A stretch of DNA of 64,000 nucleotides from DASXRA01 sp036502575 (GTDB lineage: Bacteria; Actinomycetota; Actinomycetes; Mycobacteriales; Jatrophihabitantaceae): assembly GCA_036502575.1 (NCBI GenBank), contig DASXYL010000052.1, forward strand, positions 6,681 through 70,680. Reading direction: 5' to 3'. Shown one piece after another: positions 35,498 through 44,355 of this stretch (position 1 is its first letter; every line of letters starts with the position of its first letter). Below the pieces are notes generated by a model, which worked only from the letters and a program-made list of their open reading frames with translations, made no database searches and was not told the DNA's origin. The translations under genes were made by a program, and so were the position numbers.

Positions 35498-35965
35498 CTA
35501 GGCGCCGCGCCGGGGGCGCTTCGACCGCGGCGTAGCAGGCGCCGAGTGTTCCCGGCACAGCCCGAACACCTCGACCGTGTGGCTGATCTCGGTGAAGCCC
35601 GCCTTCTTGGCCACCCGCTGCGCCCACGCCTCCACCTCCGGGCCGGAGACCTCGACGCTGCGCCCGCACACCCGGCACACCAGGTGATGATGGTGATCAT
35701 CGTCGGCTGCCGCGTCGGCGGTGCCGCACAGCCGGAATTGCGACTCGCCGTCGCCGCGGTGCACCACGTCGGCGGAGCCGCGCTCGGCGAGCAGGTTCAG
35801 GTGGCGATAGATCGTGCTCAACCCGACCCGGTCACCGCGGCGACGAACCTCGTCGAACACCTCTTGCGCGGTGCGGAATCCGTCCACGTCCCGCAGGACC
35901 TCTTCCACCGCGGCGGCCTGGCGAGTGCTGCGCACTCGCCCCGGTGATCGCGTCGACTCAGCCAC
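35498..35965 (-). CDS. zur: zinc uptake regulator Zur (Fur family)
   Basis: A 155-residue Fur-family repressor closely resembling mycobacterial Zur: GRVRSTRQAAAVEEVL, FRTAQEVFDEVRRRGDRVGLSTIYRHLNLL, the metal-rich DDDHHHHLVCRVCGRSVEV and FTEISHTVEVFGLCREH. Zinc-bound Zur represses zinc importers and zinc-free ribosomal proteins, so the rpmG-rpmE2 pair at 1901-2348 and the importer at 30730 are natural targets. It is the last gene of an arsR-Hisrich-zur operon, like the smtB-zur pair of mycobacteria. Confidence 0.9.
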   Translation of the reverse strand: MAESTRSPGRVRSTRQAAAVEEVLRDVDGFRTAQEVFDEVRRRGDRVGLSTIYRHLNLLAERGSADVVHRGDGESQFRLCGTADAAADDDHHHHLVCRVCGRSVEVSGPEVEAWAQRVAKKAGFTEISHTVEVFGLCREHSAPATPRSKRPRRGA

Positions 35966-35998
35966 CCTCAGATCCTTCTCGTGGCCTTACCGGATCGA

Positions 35999-36298
35999 TC
36001 AGTGCTCGTCCCAGTGACCGTCGTGGCCGGCGTGACGGTGACCCTCGTGCACGTAGTCGACATGGTCCTCGTGCGGGACCGCGACGTGGCCGCACCCCTC
36101 GCCGTGGCTGTGCTCGTGAGCGGCGTGCTCGCTGTGCCCGGCCGGCCCGCATTCATCGGCGTGGCCGTCGTGCACACGATGCAGGTGACCCTCGTGCACA
36201 TAGTCGACGTGGTCTTGATGCGGCACTGCCACGTGGCCACAACCCTGACCATGGGTGTGCTCGTGCTGGGGGTGTTCGGTATGCGCGGGTGCGCTCAT
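35999..36298 (-). CDS. His-rich metal-binding protein with an internal duplication
   Basis: A 99-residue protein that is about one quarter histidine. Two copies of a ~40-residue unit stand in tandem: each has a TH/SHG(Q/E)GCGHVAVPH(Q/E)DH segment followed by VDYVHEGHLHRVHDGH or VDYVHEGHRHAGHDGH. There is no signal peptide or membrane helix, so it is probably a cytoplasmic zinc (or nickel) buffer or chaperone. ATG 36298 overlaps the stop of the ArsR gene, and zur follows 33 bases later, which ties it to zinc control. Confidence 0.8.
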   Translation of the reverse strand: MSAPAHTEHPQHEHTHGQGCGHVAVPHQDHVDYVHEGHLHRVHDGHADECGPAGHSEHAAHEHSHGEGCGHVAVPHEDHVDYVHEGHRHAGHDGHWDEH

Positions 36299-36624
36299 GA
36301 TGTCTTCTCCTCGATCGTGGTTTGCGGTTCGGTCGTGTGGCGCACCGCGTCACGCGCGATGTGCGCGACATGGTCATCGACCAGCTCATAGATACGTTCC
36401 CGGCCCCGCACCGAGGCCCGGATCAACCGAGCCGAGCGCAAGATCCGCAGATGCTGCGAGATCAACGGCTGCGGCTCGTCCAACCCGTCGGCGAGCTGAT
36501 GCACCGCCGCCGGACCCTCCGCCAGCCGCAAAATGATCGCCAACCGCACCGGCGCCGACAACACCGACAACAGCTCACCCGCCGCCGCGAACTCCTCATG
36601 CGCCACGAACCGAGACGCTAACAC
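36295..36624 (-). CDS. ArsR/SmtB-family zinc sensor
   Basis: A 109-residue repressor: LSAPVRLAIILRLAEGPAAVHQLADGL, then EPQPLISQHLRILRSARLIRA (recognition helix), and a C-terminal helix VDDHVAHIARDAVRH with the D-x-H...H spacing of the alpha-5 zinc site of SmtB proteins. It resembles the SmtB protein that precedes zur in mycobacteria. Start GTG 36624 or, more likely, GTG 36606. A perfect palindrome lies directly upstream. It probably releases the operon when zinc is high. Confidence 0.87.
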   Translation of the reverse strand: MLASRFVAHEEFAAAGELLSVLSAPVRLAIILRLAEGPAAVHQLADGLDEPQPLISQHLRILRSARLIRASVRGRERIYELVDDHVAHIARDAVRHTTEPQTTIEEKTS

Positions 36625-36625
36625 A

Positions 36626-36639
36626 TGCGCATATGCGCA
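36626..36639. promoter_or_regulatory. perfect 14-bp palindrome upstream of arsR-hisrich-zur
   Basis: TGCGCATATGCGCA is self-complementary and abuts the first start of the operon. AT-centred dyads like this are typical operators of ArsR/SmtB sensors, so autoregulation is likely. Confidence 0.6.
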
Positions 36640-36763
36640 CGCAAAACTGTCCAGCCATCACGGCCGCAGGTGTCCGCCGCAGGTGTCCAGCGTGCACGGT
36701 GGACGCCGATCCGGGGTACTGAGTCACCACCCGCCACCGCGCAACCTTCGCCGATGAAGATCA

Positions 36764-36774
36764 TCTGTCCATGA
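36764..36774 (-). repeat. inverted arm-type site beside the intact tRNA
   Basis: TCTGTCCATGA is the exact reverse complement of TCATGGACAGA, the arm repeat found beside att cores 1 and 2. It lies 73 bases inside the island from the tRNA end, where the opposite arm of an att site would be. Confidence 0.45.
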
Positions 36775-36847
36775 AAACGTTCGCGTAGCTCAACCGCCTC
36801 CAGCTGACCCTGAAAGCGCTATGATCCCCGAAAACACTGGGCTGTAG

Positions 36848-36923
36848 TGGAGCCGACGAGGGGACTCGAACCCCTAACCACCGCTTTACAAGAGCGGTGC
36901 GCTGCCAATTGCGCCACGTCGGC
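36848..36923 (-). tRNA. tRNA-Thr (anticodon TGT)
   Basis: A complete 76-nt cloverleaf on the minus strand: acceptor stem GCCGACG/CGTCGGC, anticodon arm ACCGCT-CTTGTAA-AGCGGT with TGT in the loop, T-loop GGTTCGAGTCC, and an encoded CCA at 36848-36850. Its 3' part is the attachment site used by both islands: copies lie at 10140 and 19310. Integration preserved the gene. Confidence 0.96.
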
Positions 36924-37036
36924 GGTGACGGCAAGTCTAGTTCAGGGGTGCGGCCGGCGCGGACAGCGGAACTGGGACCAGCGTCCTGGACGTCTATCCA
37001 GCAGACTGGCTGCGCCGCCAGCAGACTGGAGACGAC

Positions 37037-37729
37037 GTGAGCCGAGTACACAAGCCGAAGGCCGGGGCCTGGATCCGTTTCGCCGTCATCATCGTCTACC
37101 CGATCGTCGGGCTGGTGTACCGCGCCCGGTGGCGCGGTCTGGACCGGATTCCGGCCACGGGCGGCCTGATCATCGCGATCAACCACGTGTCGCACATGGA
37201 CACGCTGGTCATGGCCCGAATGACGTGGCAGGCCGGACGCATCCCGCGGTTTCTCGTCAAGAACACGATCGTCGACAAGCCCGTACTAGGCGCGATCATG
37301 CGAGGCTGCAAGCAGATTCCGGTGTATCGCGGGACGACCGACGCGGCGAAGTCGCTGAACGAGGCGGTAAAGGCCCTCGACAACGGCGAGGCGATCGTCA
37401 TCTACCCCGAGGGCACGACCACCAAGGATCCGGCGCAGTGGCCGATGCAGGCCAAGACCGGGGTCGCCCGCCTCGCCCTGCTCGCCCCGCACATCCGCGT
37501 CGTGCCGGTCGGACAATGGGGCGCGCAGAAGGTGCGCAAGCGTCGTTTCCGCCCGCGCGTCGAGGCCAGCGTGGGGCCGGCGGTGGACCTGTCCCGCTAC
37601 CACGACGCCGAGCCGACCGGCGAGGCGCTGCGCGAGATCACCGACGTGATCATGGCAGCGATCCGGGATGAGGTGGCGAAGCTGCGCGACGAGGCCCCGC
37701 CGGCGGACTTCTACGAGAACCGTGCCTGA
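37037..37729 (+). CDS. plsC: 1-acyl-sn-glycerol-3-phosphate acyltransferase
   Basis: A 230-residue membrane-associated acyltransferase of phospholipid synthesis (lysophosphatidate to phosphatidate). The catalytic motif is NHVSHMDTL (H-x4-D, about residue 51), followed by PRFLVKNTI, QIPVYRGT and IVIYPEGTTTKD (about 118), the acyltransferase blocks II-III. A hydrophobic N-terminal helix (WIRFAVIIVYPIVGLVY) anchors it. GTG 37037 follows GGAGACGACG. The next gene overlaps its end by 8 bases. Confidence 0.92.
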   Translation: MSRVHKPKAGAWIRFAVIIVYPIVGLVYRARWRGLDRIPATGGLIIAINHVSHMDTLVMARMTWQAGRIPRFLVKNTIVDKPVLGAIMRGCKQIPVYRGTTDAAKSLNEAVKALDNGEAIVIYPEGTTTKDPAQWPMQAKTGVARLALLAPHIRVVPVGQWGAQKVRKRRFRPRVEASVGPAVDLSRYHDAEPTGEALREITDVIMAAIRDEVAKLRDEAPPADFYENRA

Positions 37730-38270
37730 GCTCGTCGCGCCCACCCCGGCCGTCCAGGCGTCGTACTTGAAGGCCATGGACGAGTTCCAGGCCGAGGGAC
37801 GCGGGCACGACGACGATCACACGATTCTCGGCGACGAGATCCGCACGAACCGGGATGTCTGGCAGGCACTCGAAGCGTTCGCCACGTATACGGCGCAGCT
37901 GCGGGCCGACGCGCTCGAGGAGACACCGCGCCGCCGAGGATGGGTGCCGTGCACGACGTTGTGGTACGTCGACGGCGAGGAGTACCTGGGCCGGATCGCC
38001 ATCCGGCATCGGCTCACCGAGTGGCTGCTGGAGTACGGGGGCCACATCGGCTACGACATGCGCCCGAGCGCACGCCGGCGGGGCCACGCCACGGCGATGC
38101 TGCGCGCGGCGTTGCCGGCCGCCAAGCAGCTGGGCATCGATCCGGCGTTGATCACCTGCGACAGCGACAACGTCGGATCGCGCAAAGTGATCGAAGCCAA
38201 CTGCGGGCGATTCGACGATGAACGGGGCGGAAAGCTGCGGTTCTGGGTATCCACACATACCGCAACTTGA
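37722..38270 (+). CDS. GNAT-family N-acetyltransferase
   Basis: A 182-residue acetyltransferase. GTG 37722 gives MPELVAPTPAVQASYLKAMDEFQAEGR, a common opening of one actinobacterial/firmicute GNAT group. The acetyl-CoA site is the IGYDMRPSARRRGHATAML segment (R-R-x-G-H-A, about residue 112), preceded by YLGRIAIRHRL. The substrate is unknown. It overlaps plsC by 8 bases and so is probably co-expressed. Confidence 0.88.
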   Translation: MPELVAPTPAVQASYLKAMDEFQAEGRGHDDDHTILGDEIRTNRDVWQALEAFATYTAQLRADALEETPRRRGWVPCTTLWYVDGEEYLGRIAIRHRLTEWLLEYGGHIGYDMRPSARRRGHATAMLRAALPAAKQLGIDPALITCDSDNVGSRKVIEANCGRFDDERGGKLRFWVSTHTAT

Positions 38271-38459
38271 CAGCACTTGACGTGGCCAAGGTCACGCATG
38301 TCCAATGGGTTCACCTGACCGCTATGCCGGTCGGCTGACGCCGTCTTCTTCATCGGTGAGACGGGCTCCGTTGGCCGATCGGAAATCCGTGAGGCATCCC
38401 GACTAGGCCCGGGCTGCCCGTACCCGGCGCGGTCCCGATAACCGATAAGGGAGAACCCC

Positions 38460-39560
<1,101 letters not shown>

Positions 39561-39571
39561 GCCTTTCGCGC

Positions 39572-39613
39572 TTTTGGCCGCCCAGCGTCACATAGACCGC
39601 TGGGCGGCCAAAA
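39572..39613. repeat. dispersed hairpin repeat, copy A (terminator-like)
   Basis: TTTTGGCCGCCCAGCG (39572-39587), a 10-base loop containing ACATAGAC, then the perfect complement (39598-39613). It lies 11 bases after the ugpC stop. Copies B (55581) and C (56218) share the TTTTGGYCRCCC arms and the loop sequence. Confidence 0.75.
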
Positions 39614-39658
39614 CCGTCTCCGGGGAACAGCGACGGCGGCTCCCCGGTTCGAAAGGTC

Positions 39659-40282
39659 ATGCGAATCGGATTCATTGGCAGTGGCCGGATCGGCAGCACC
39701 GTCGCCCGCCTGGCGATCGCGCAGGGACACGACGTCGTCCTGAGCAATTCCCGCGGCCGCGAGACCCTGGCCGGCTTGGTCGCCGAACTCGGCCCCCAGG
39801 CATCGGCGGCGACCTCAGCGGACGCGGCCGCGGCGGGCGACATCGTGGTCGTGACGATTCCGGTCCGGGCCGTCCCGGACGTCCCGGTCGAGCCGCTCGC
39901 CGGCAAGGTCGTCATCGACACCAACAACTACTACGCGCAGCGCGACGGCCACATCGCCGCGCTGGACTCGGGCGATACGACGAGCTCCGAGCTGCTGGCC
40001 GCCCATCTCGGCAATGCGCGCGTGGTGAAGGCGTTCAACAGCATCGGAGCGGGCGATCTGCTCGACCAGGGCCAGCCGGCCGGGTCGGCCGACCGGCGCG
40101 CGCTGCCGATCTCGGGCGACGACGCCGACGCCAAGAAGGTCGTGACGGAGCTGATCGACTCCTTCGGCTACGACGTGGTGGACGCCGGGCCGCTCGCCGA
40201 GGGACGGCGGTTCGAGCCCAATACGCCGGCGTCCGGTGCGCGCCTCACCGCGGACAGCCTGCGCGAGGCCCTCGGCCGGTAG
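39659..40282 (+). CDS. NADPH-dependent F420 reductase-like protein
   Basis: A 207-residue Rossmann protein: IGFIGSGRIGSTVARLAIAQGHDVVLSNSRG (dinucleotide site with the SNSRG phosphate-binding turn for NADP), DIVVVTIPVRAVPDVP, VVIDTNNYY and VKAFNSIGAGDL. These motifs fit the F420-dependent NADP oxidoreductase family (F420_oxidored). Whether it really uses F420 cannot be read from the sequence; many homologues are plain NADP-binding reductases. It converges on rlmB. Confidence 0.85.
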   Translation: MRIGFIGSGRIGSTVARLAIAQGHDVVLSNSRGRETLAGLVAELGPQASAATSADAAAAGDIVVVTIPVRAVPDVPVEPLAGKVVIDTNNYYAQRDGHIAALDSGDTTSSELLAAHLGNARVVKAFNSIGAGDLLDQGQPAGSADRRALPISGDDADAKKVVTELIDSFGYDVVDAGPLAEGRRFEPNTPASGARLTADSLREALGR

Positions 40283-40290
40283 CGCTGACG

Positions 40291-41229
40291 TCACGCGCGA
40301 CGTCGGCGGGCTACTTCGGCCAACGTCACGGCTGCGGCTACCGACGCGTTGAGCGACTCGGCCGGTCCGGCCATCGGGATCGACACGGTCAGGTCGCAGG
40401 TCTCACCGACCAGCCGGGACAGGCCCCGTCCCTCCGAGCCGACCACCACGACGAACGGGCCATCGGCGGCCTGCAGATCGTCCAGCGACGTCGAGCCGCC
40501 GGCGTCCAGTCCGGCGACGAAAAGCCCGGCCTGCTGGCAGTCGCGCAGCGCGCGCACCAGGTTCGTGACCTGCGCGACCGGGATGCGCGCCGCCGTCCCG
40601 GCCGACGTGCGCCACGCCGCCGCGGTGACCCCGGCCGCCCGACGCGCGGGCAGGATCACGCCGTGCGCGCCGAACGCGACGGCGCTGCGGATGATCGCGC
40701 CGAGGTTGCGCGGATCGGTGACGCCGTCCAGAGCGACCAGCAGCGGCGCCGTGGTCGACTCGGCCGCCCGGGCCAGCATGTCCGGCAGCGCCGTGTACAC
40801 GAACGGCGGCACCTGCAGCGCAATGCCCTGGTGCAGCAGGCCACCGGTCATCCGGTCCAGCTCACCACGGCTCACCTCGAGCAGCGCGAGGCCGCGCTTG
40901 CCGGCCAGCCGCACGGCATCGGTCACGCGCTCGTCGGTCTCGATGCCGATCGCGACGTACAGCGTGGTGGCCGGCACCTTCGCCCGCAACGCCTCGGCGA
41001 CCGGGTTGCGCCCGACGAGCAGCTCGGGCGCCTCGACGTTGCGGGCGCGCGCCTTCTCCCGGGTCGCGGACGCCTTCGCCCGCCGCGCCGCCGGATGTCC
41101 GGTGCGTTCCTCGGCCCGTGGCGTCGGGCCCCGGCCCCGCAACGCCTGCCGACCCTGGCCGCCGGAGCCGGCAGTCGCGCCCTTCTTCCCCTTGCGGATC
41201 GCGCCCCGCCGGCTCGAATTGCCTGCCAT
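40291..41229 (-). CDS. rlmB: 23S rRNA (guanosine-2'-O)-methyltransferase RlmB
   Basis: A 312-residue SPOUT methyltransferase modifying 23S rRNA (G2251 in E. coli numbering). A basic N-terminal extension (KGKKGATAGSGG...) is followed by a substrate-binding domain (LLVGRNPVAEALRAKVP, about 68) and the knotted TrmH domain with LDGVTDPRNLGAIIRSAVAFGAHGVILP, VVGSEGRGLSRLV and IPMAGPAESLNASVAAAV (motifs 1-3). ATG 41229 starts directly after the cysS stop (41232), so the two form an operon as in mycobacteria. Confidence 0.94.
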   Translation of the reverse strand: MAGNSSRRGAIRKGKKGATAGSGGQGRQALRGRGPTPRAEERTGHPAARRAKASATREKARARNVEAPELLVGRNPVAEALRAKVPATTLYVAIGIETDERVTDAVRLAGKRGLALLEVSRGELDRMTGGLLHQGIALQVPPFVYTALPDMLARAAESTTAPLLVALDGVTDPRNLGAIIRSAVAFGAHGVILPARRAAGVTAAAWRTSAGTAARIPVAQVTNLVRALRDCQQAGLFVAGLDAGGSTSLDDLQAADGPFVVVVGSEGRGLSRLVGETCDLTVSIPMAGPAESLNASVAAAVTLAEVARRRRA

Positions 41230-41231
41230 GG

Positions 41232-42623
41232 TCAATGCCCCTTCAACGTCCAGCGCGGACCGGCCGGAGTGTCCTCGACGATCACGCCGGCATCGGTCAA
41301 CTGGTCGCGGATCGCGTCGGACGTGTCGAAGTCCTTGCGGGCCCGGGCCTGCGCGCGCTGGTCGAGAGCCACGCGCACCAGACTGTCCACAGTGGACACC
41401 AAGTCGGAGGACGAGCCGGAATCGGCCCACTGCAACGGGCTGATGCCGAGCACGGACGTCATCGCGACGACATCGGCCAGCGCCGCCTGCGCCGCCTCGG
41501 CGTCGGACTCGTCGAGCGCGTGGTTCCCGTCGCGCACCCGCGAGTGGATGACGCCCAACGCCGTGGACACGCCGAGGTCGTCGTTCATCGCCTCGACGAA
41601 CGCCGCCGGCAGCTCGGCCGGCGGCTCCGACGGGCCCTCCACCCGCTGCACGAAGTTCTCGATGCGCCGGTAGGCCGCCGCGGCCTCGTCCAGCGTCTCG
41701 GGCGAGAACTCGATGTTGGAGCGGTAGTGCGAAGCGCCGAGGTAGTAGCGCACCTCGACCGGGCGCCACTGCTGGACGATCTCGCTGGCCAGCACCGTGT
41801 TGCCGACCGACTTGGACATCTTCGCGCCGCTGAGGTTGACCATGCCGTTGTGCACCCAGTACCGCGCGAAACCGTCACCGGCGCCGACCGACTGGGCCAG
41901 CTCGTTCTCGTGGTGCGGGAAGACCAGATCGAGCCCGCCGCCGTGGATGTCGAACGTCGGCCCCAAGTACTTGGTCGCCATCGCCGAGCACTCCAGGTGC
42001 CAGCCCGGCCGGCCGCGTCCCCAGGGCGTGGGCCACGAGGCCGTCGCCGGCTCCTCGGGCTTGTGACCCTTCCACAACGCGAAGTCGCGCGGGTCGCGCT
42101 TGCGGGCCTCACCGGCGCTGTCGCCGGCCGGGTACATCTCGTCGATCTTCTGCCCGGACAGTGACCCGTAGGACGGGAGGGCGGCGACGTCGAAGAACAC
42201 GTCGCCGCCGGACTCGTAGGCCAGGCCCTTGTCCATCAGCCGCTGGATCAGTTCGATCATCTCGGTCATGTGCCCGGTGGCCCGCGGCTCGTAGCTGAGC
42301 GGCAGGCAACCCAGCGCCAGCTCAGCAGCCCGCACCGCCCGCTCGTTGCGATAGGCCAGCGCCCACCACGGCTCGTCCGCCTCCGCCGCCTTGACCAGGA
42401 TCCGGTCGTCGATGTCGGTGAAGTTGCGGACGAGCGTGACCTCGTAGCCGTTGTGGGCAAGCCACCGGCGCAGGATGTCGGTCGTCACCCAGTTGCGCAC
42501 GTGTCCGATGTGCGGAGGTCCCTGCACGGTGAGGCCACACAGGTAGATCGACGCCTTGCCGGGTTCGAGCGGGACGAACTCCCGCAGCGACCTGGTCGCG
42601 GTGTCGTAGAGATGCAGCGTCAC
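41232..42623 (-). CDS. cysS: cysteinyl-tRNA synthetase
   Basis: A 463-residue class I synthetase charging tRNA-Cys. YLCGLTVQGPPHIGHVRNWV holds the zinc-ligand Cys28 and the HIGH motif. GWHLECSAMATKYLG and LVFPHHENELAQS carry the other zinc ligands, and AKMSKSVGN is the KMSKS loop. Length and the full C-terminal domain mark it as CysS, not the shorter MshC. GTG 42623 gives MTLHLYDTATRSLREF; the frame is open far upstream only because of GC bias. Confidence 0.94.
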   Translation of the reverse strand: MTLHLYDTATRSLREFVPLEPGKASIYLCGLTVQGPPHIGHVRNWVTTDILRRWLAHNGYEVTLVRNFTDIDDRILVKAAEADEPWWALAYRNERAVRAAELALGCLPLSYEPRATGHMTEMIELIQRLMDKGLAYESGGDVFFDVAALPSYGSLSGQKIDEMYPAGDSAGEARKRDPRDFALWKGHKPEEPATASWPTPWGRGRPGWHLECSAMATKYLGPTFDIHGGGLDLVFPHHENELAQSVGAGDGFARYWVHNGMVNLSGAKMSKSVGNTVLASEIVQQWRPVEVRYYLGASHYRSNIEFSPETLDEAAAAYRRIENFVQRVEGPSEPPAELPAAFVEAMNDDLGVSTALGVIHSRVRDGNHALDESDAEAAQAALADVVAMTSVLGISPLQWADSGSSSDLVSTVDSLVRVALDQRAQARARKDFDTSDAIRDQLTDAGVIVEDTPAGPRWTLKGH

Positions 42624-42722
42624 CGAGCCATCGTAGAGGGCGACGGCACTGGGGCCGGACCATCTACGGTGCCGACGACCTTGCCCTGCACCCGGTCGAG
42701 GGTGGATCGCTACCGTCGAACG

Positions 42723-43859
42723 ATGCATCCCGAGTCGATAGCCGTCGCGAGCGGGCGCCCGGCCCGCACCCATCGCGCCCCGGTGAACACCCCCATCGTG
42801 CTCTCCGCGCCGTTCCACTACGGCCCGGACGACAACTACTACCTGCGCCAGGGCAGCAGCGACACGATCCGCGCGGTCGAGCAGGCCATCGGCGATCTCG
42901 AAGGTGGTCAGGCGCTGGCGTTCGCGTCCGGGATGGCGGCGATCGCGGCCGTCGTCGAGGGACAGCCGGCCGGCACGATCGCGGTCGTCCCGCAGCAGGG
43001 CTACAACTTCACCGGCACGATCTTCGCCGCTCAGGAGAAGCTGGGCCGGATGACGGTGCGCGAGGTCGACGTCACGGACACGGCGACCGTGCTGGCGGCG
43101 CTGGACGGCGCGGCACTGCTCTGGCTCGAGTCGCCGACCAATCCGCTGCTGGGGGTCGCCGACCTGCCGGTGCTGATCGACGCCGCGCACGAGGCCGGGG
43201 CCATCGTCGCCGTCGACTCGACGCTCAACACGCCGCTGGTGCTGCGTCCACTCGACTACGGCGCCGACATCGTCATGCACTCGGCCACCAAGTACCTGTC
43301 CGGGCACTCCGACCTGCTCATGGGCGCGCTCGTCACCCGCTCGGCCGACCTCGGCGACGCGTTGCGGGCGCGGCGCGACATGACCGGTGCCGTGCCCGGC
43401 GCATTGGAGTCGTTCCTCGCCCTGCGCGGCATCCGGACCTTGCCGCTACGGATGGAGCGCGCCCAGGCCAACGCTCTTTCACTGGCGCAGCGACTGGCGT
43501 CCCATCCCGCCGTGACGCGGGTGCGCTACCCGGGGTTGCCGGCCGACCCGTGGCACGAGCGGGCGACGCGGCTGCATCGCGGGTACGGCGCGATGGTGTC
43601 CTTCGAGGTGGCCGGTGGCGGCGAGGCGGCCGAGGCGGTGTGCCATCGGGTTTCGCTCATCACCCACGCCACCAGCCTGGGTGGTGTCGAGACCCTGATC
43701 GAGCGCCGCGCGCGTTACGCGGTGGACGCCGCCCGTGGCACACCTGCAGCCTTGCTGCGTATGTCGGTGGGCATCGAGCACGTCGACGACCTCTGGGCCG
43801 ACCTGTCGGCCGCGCTCTCCCCCGCGTCGTCCCCGATTGGGCAACCGTCTGCGGTCTGA
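42723..43859 (+). CDS. trans-sulfuration PLP enzyme (cystathionine gamma-synthase/lyase family)
   Basis: A 378-residue PLP-dependent enzyme of the Cys/Met metabolism family. It has AFASGMAAIAAV (about residue 60), WLESPTNPLLGVADL, IVAVDSTLNTP (PLP-binding Asp), and the Schiff-base lysine in HSATKYLSGHSDLLMG (about 198). It closes with the family tail RMSVGIEHVDDLWADL. Whether it makes or cleaves cystathionine, or acts on homocysteine or methionine, is not decidable here. It is divergent from cysS, a fitting neighbour in sulfur-amino-acid use. Confidence 0.9.
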   Translation: MHPESIAVASGRPARTHRAPVNTPIVLSAPFHYGPDDNYYLRQGSSDTIRAVEQAIGDLEGGQALAFASGMAAIAAVVEGQPAGTIAVVPQQGYNFTGTIFAAQEKLGRMTVREVDVTDTATVLAALDGAALLWLESPTNPLLGVADLPVLIDAAHEAGAIVAVDSTLNTPLVLRPLDYGADIVMHSATKYLSGHSDLLMGALVTRSADLGDALRARRDMTGAVPGALESFLALRGIRTLPLRMERAQANALSLAQRLASHPAVTRVRYPGLPADPWHERATRLHRGYGAMVSFEVAGGGEAAEAVCHRVSLITHATSLGGVETLIERRARYAVDAARGTPAALLRMSVGIEHVDDLWADLSAALSPASSPIGQPSAV

Positions 43860-43881
43860 GGCCGCAAGAAGTTGCCCGATC
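43834..43881. terminator. nested hairpin at convergent gene ends
   Basis: GGGCAAC (43839-43845) pairs with GTTGCCC (43871-43877), and inside it TGCGG pairs with CCGCA. The outer CGAT/ATCG extends the stem. The stop codon of the PLP-enzyme gene lies in the loop. It probably stops transcription from both sides. Confidence 0.6.
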
Positions 43882-43884
43882 GTC

Positions 43885-44355
43885 TTAGGGGCGCTCGATG
43901 AGGGCGGTCGCTAGGGCGGCGATGCCTTCGCCGCGTCCGGTCAGGCCCAGCCCGTCGGTGGTGGTGGCGCTGACCGAGACGGGGGCGCCGACGACCTTCG
44001 AGAGAACGGCCTCAGCCTCGGCGCGGCGCGACCCGATCTTGGGGGCGTTGCCGATCACCTGGACGGCAACGTTGCCGACCGTCCAGCCGGCCGCTGACAG
44101 CCGGGCCGCGACCTCGGCGAGCAACGCGACGCCGGACGCACCGGCCCAGCGGGGATCGTCCGTGCCGAACACCGCGCCGAGATCGCCCAGCCCGGCGGCG
44201 GACAGCAGCGCGTCGCAGGCGGCATGCGCAGCCACGTCGCCGTCGGAGTGACCGCTGCAGCCGTCGACGCCGGGCCAGTCCAGGCCGGCCAACCGGCACG
44301 GACGTCCCGCCTCGATCGGATGTACGTCCACGCCAATACCGGTGCGTATGGTCAA
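43885..44355 (-). CDS. ispF: 2-C-methyl-D-erythritol 2,4-cyclodiphosphate synthase
   Basis: A 156-residue enzyme of the non-mevalonate isoprenoid pathway, forming the cyclic diphosphate. Metal ligands occur in GVDVHPI (Asp and His near residue 9) and HSDGDVAAHA (His near 41); LGDLGAVFGTDDPRW and TTTDGLGLTGRGEGIAA complete the family pattern. I chose TTG 44355, which overlaps the ispD stop by 4 bases and gives the usual length; the frame is open to 44391. Confidence 0.93.
   Translation of the reverse strand: MTIRTGIGVDVHPIEAGRPCRLAGLDWPGVDGCSGHSDGDVAAHAACDALLSAAGLGDLGAVFGTDDPRWAGASGVALLAEVAARLSAAGWTVGNVAVQVIGNAPKIGSRRAEAEAVLSKVVGAPVSVSATTTDGLGLTGRGEGIAALATALIERP

Noticed and set aside
10186..36847. 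Search for an integrase, excisionase or conjugation gene in the islands
   Set aside because: None found in any frame; the islands are therefore described as decayed or non-autonomous, not as active elements.
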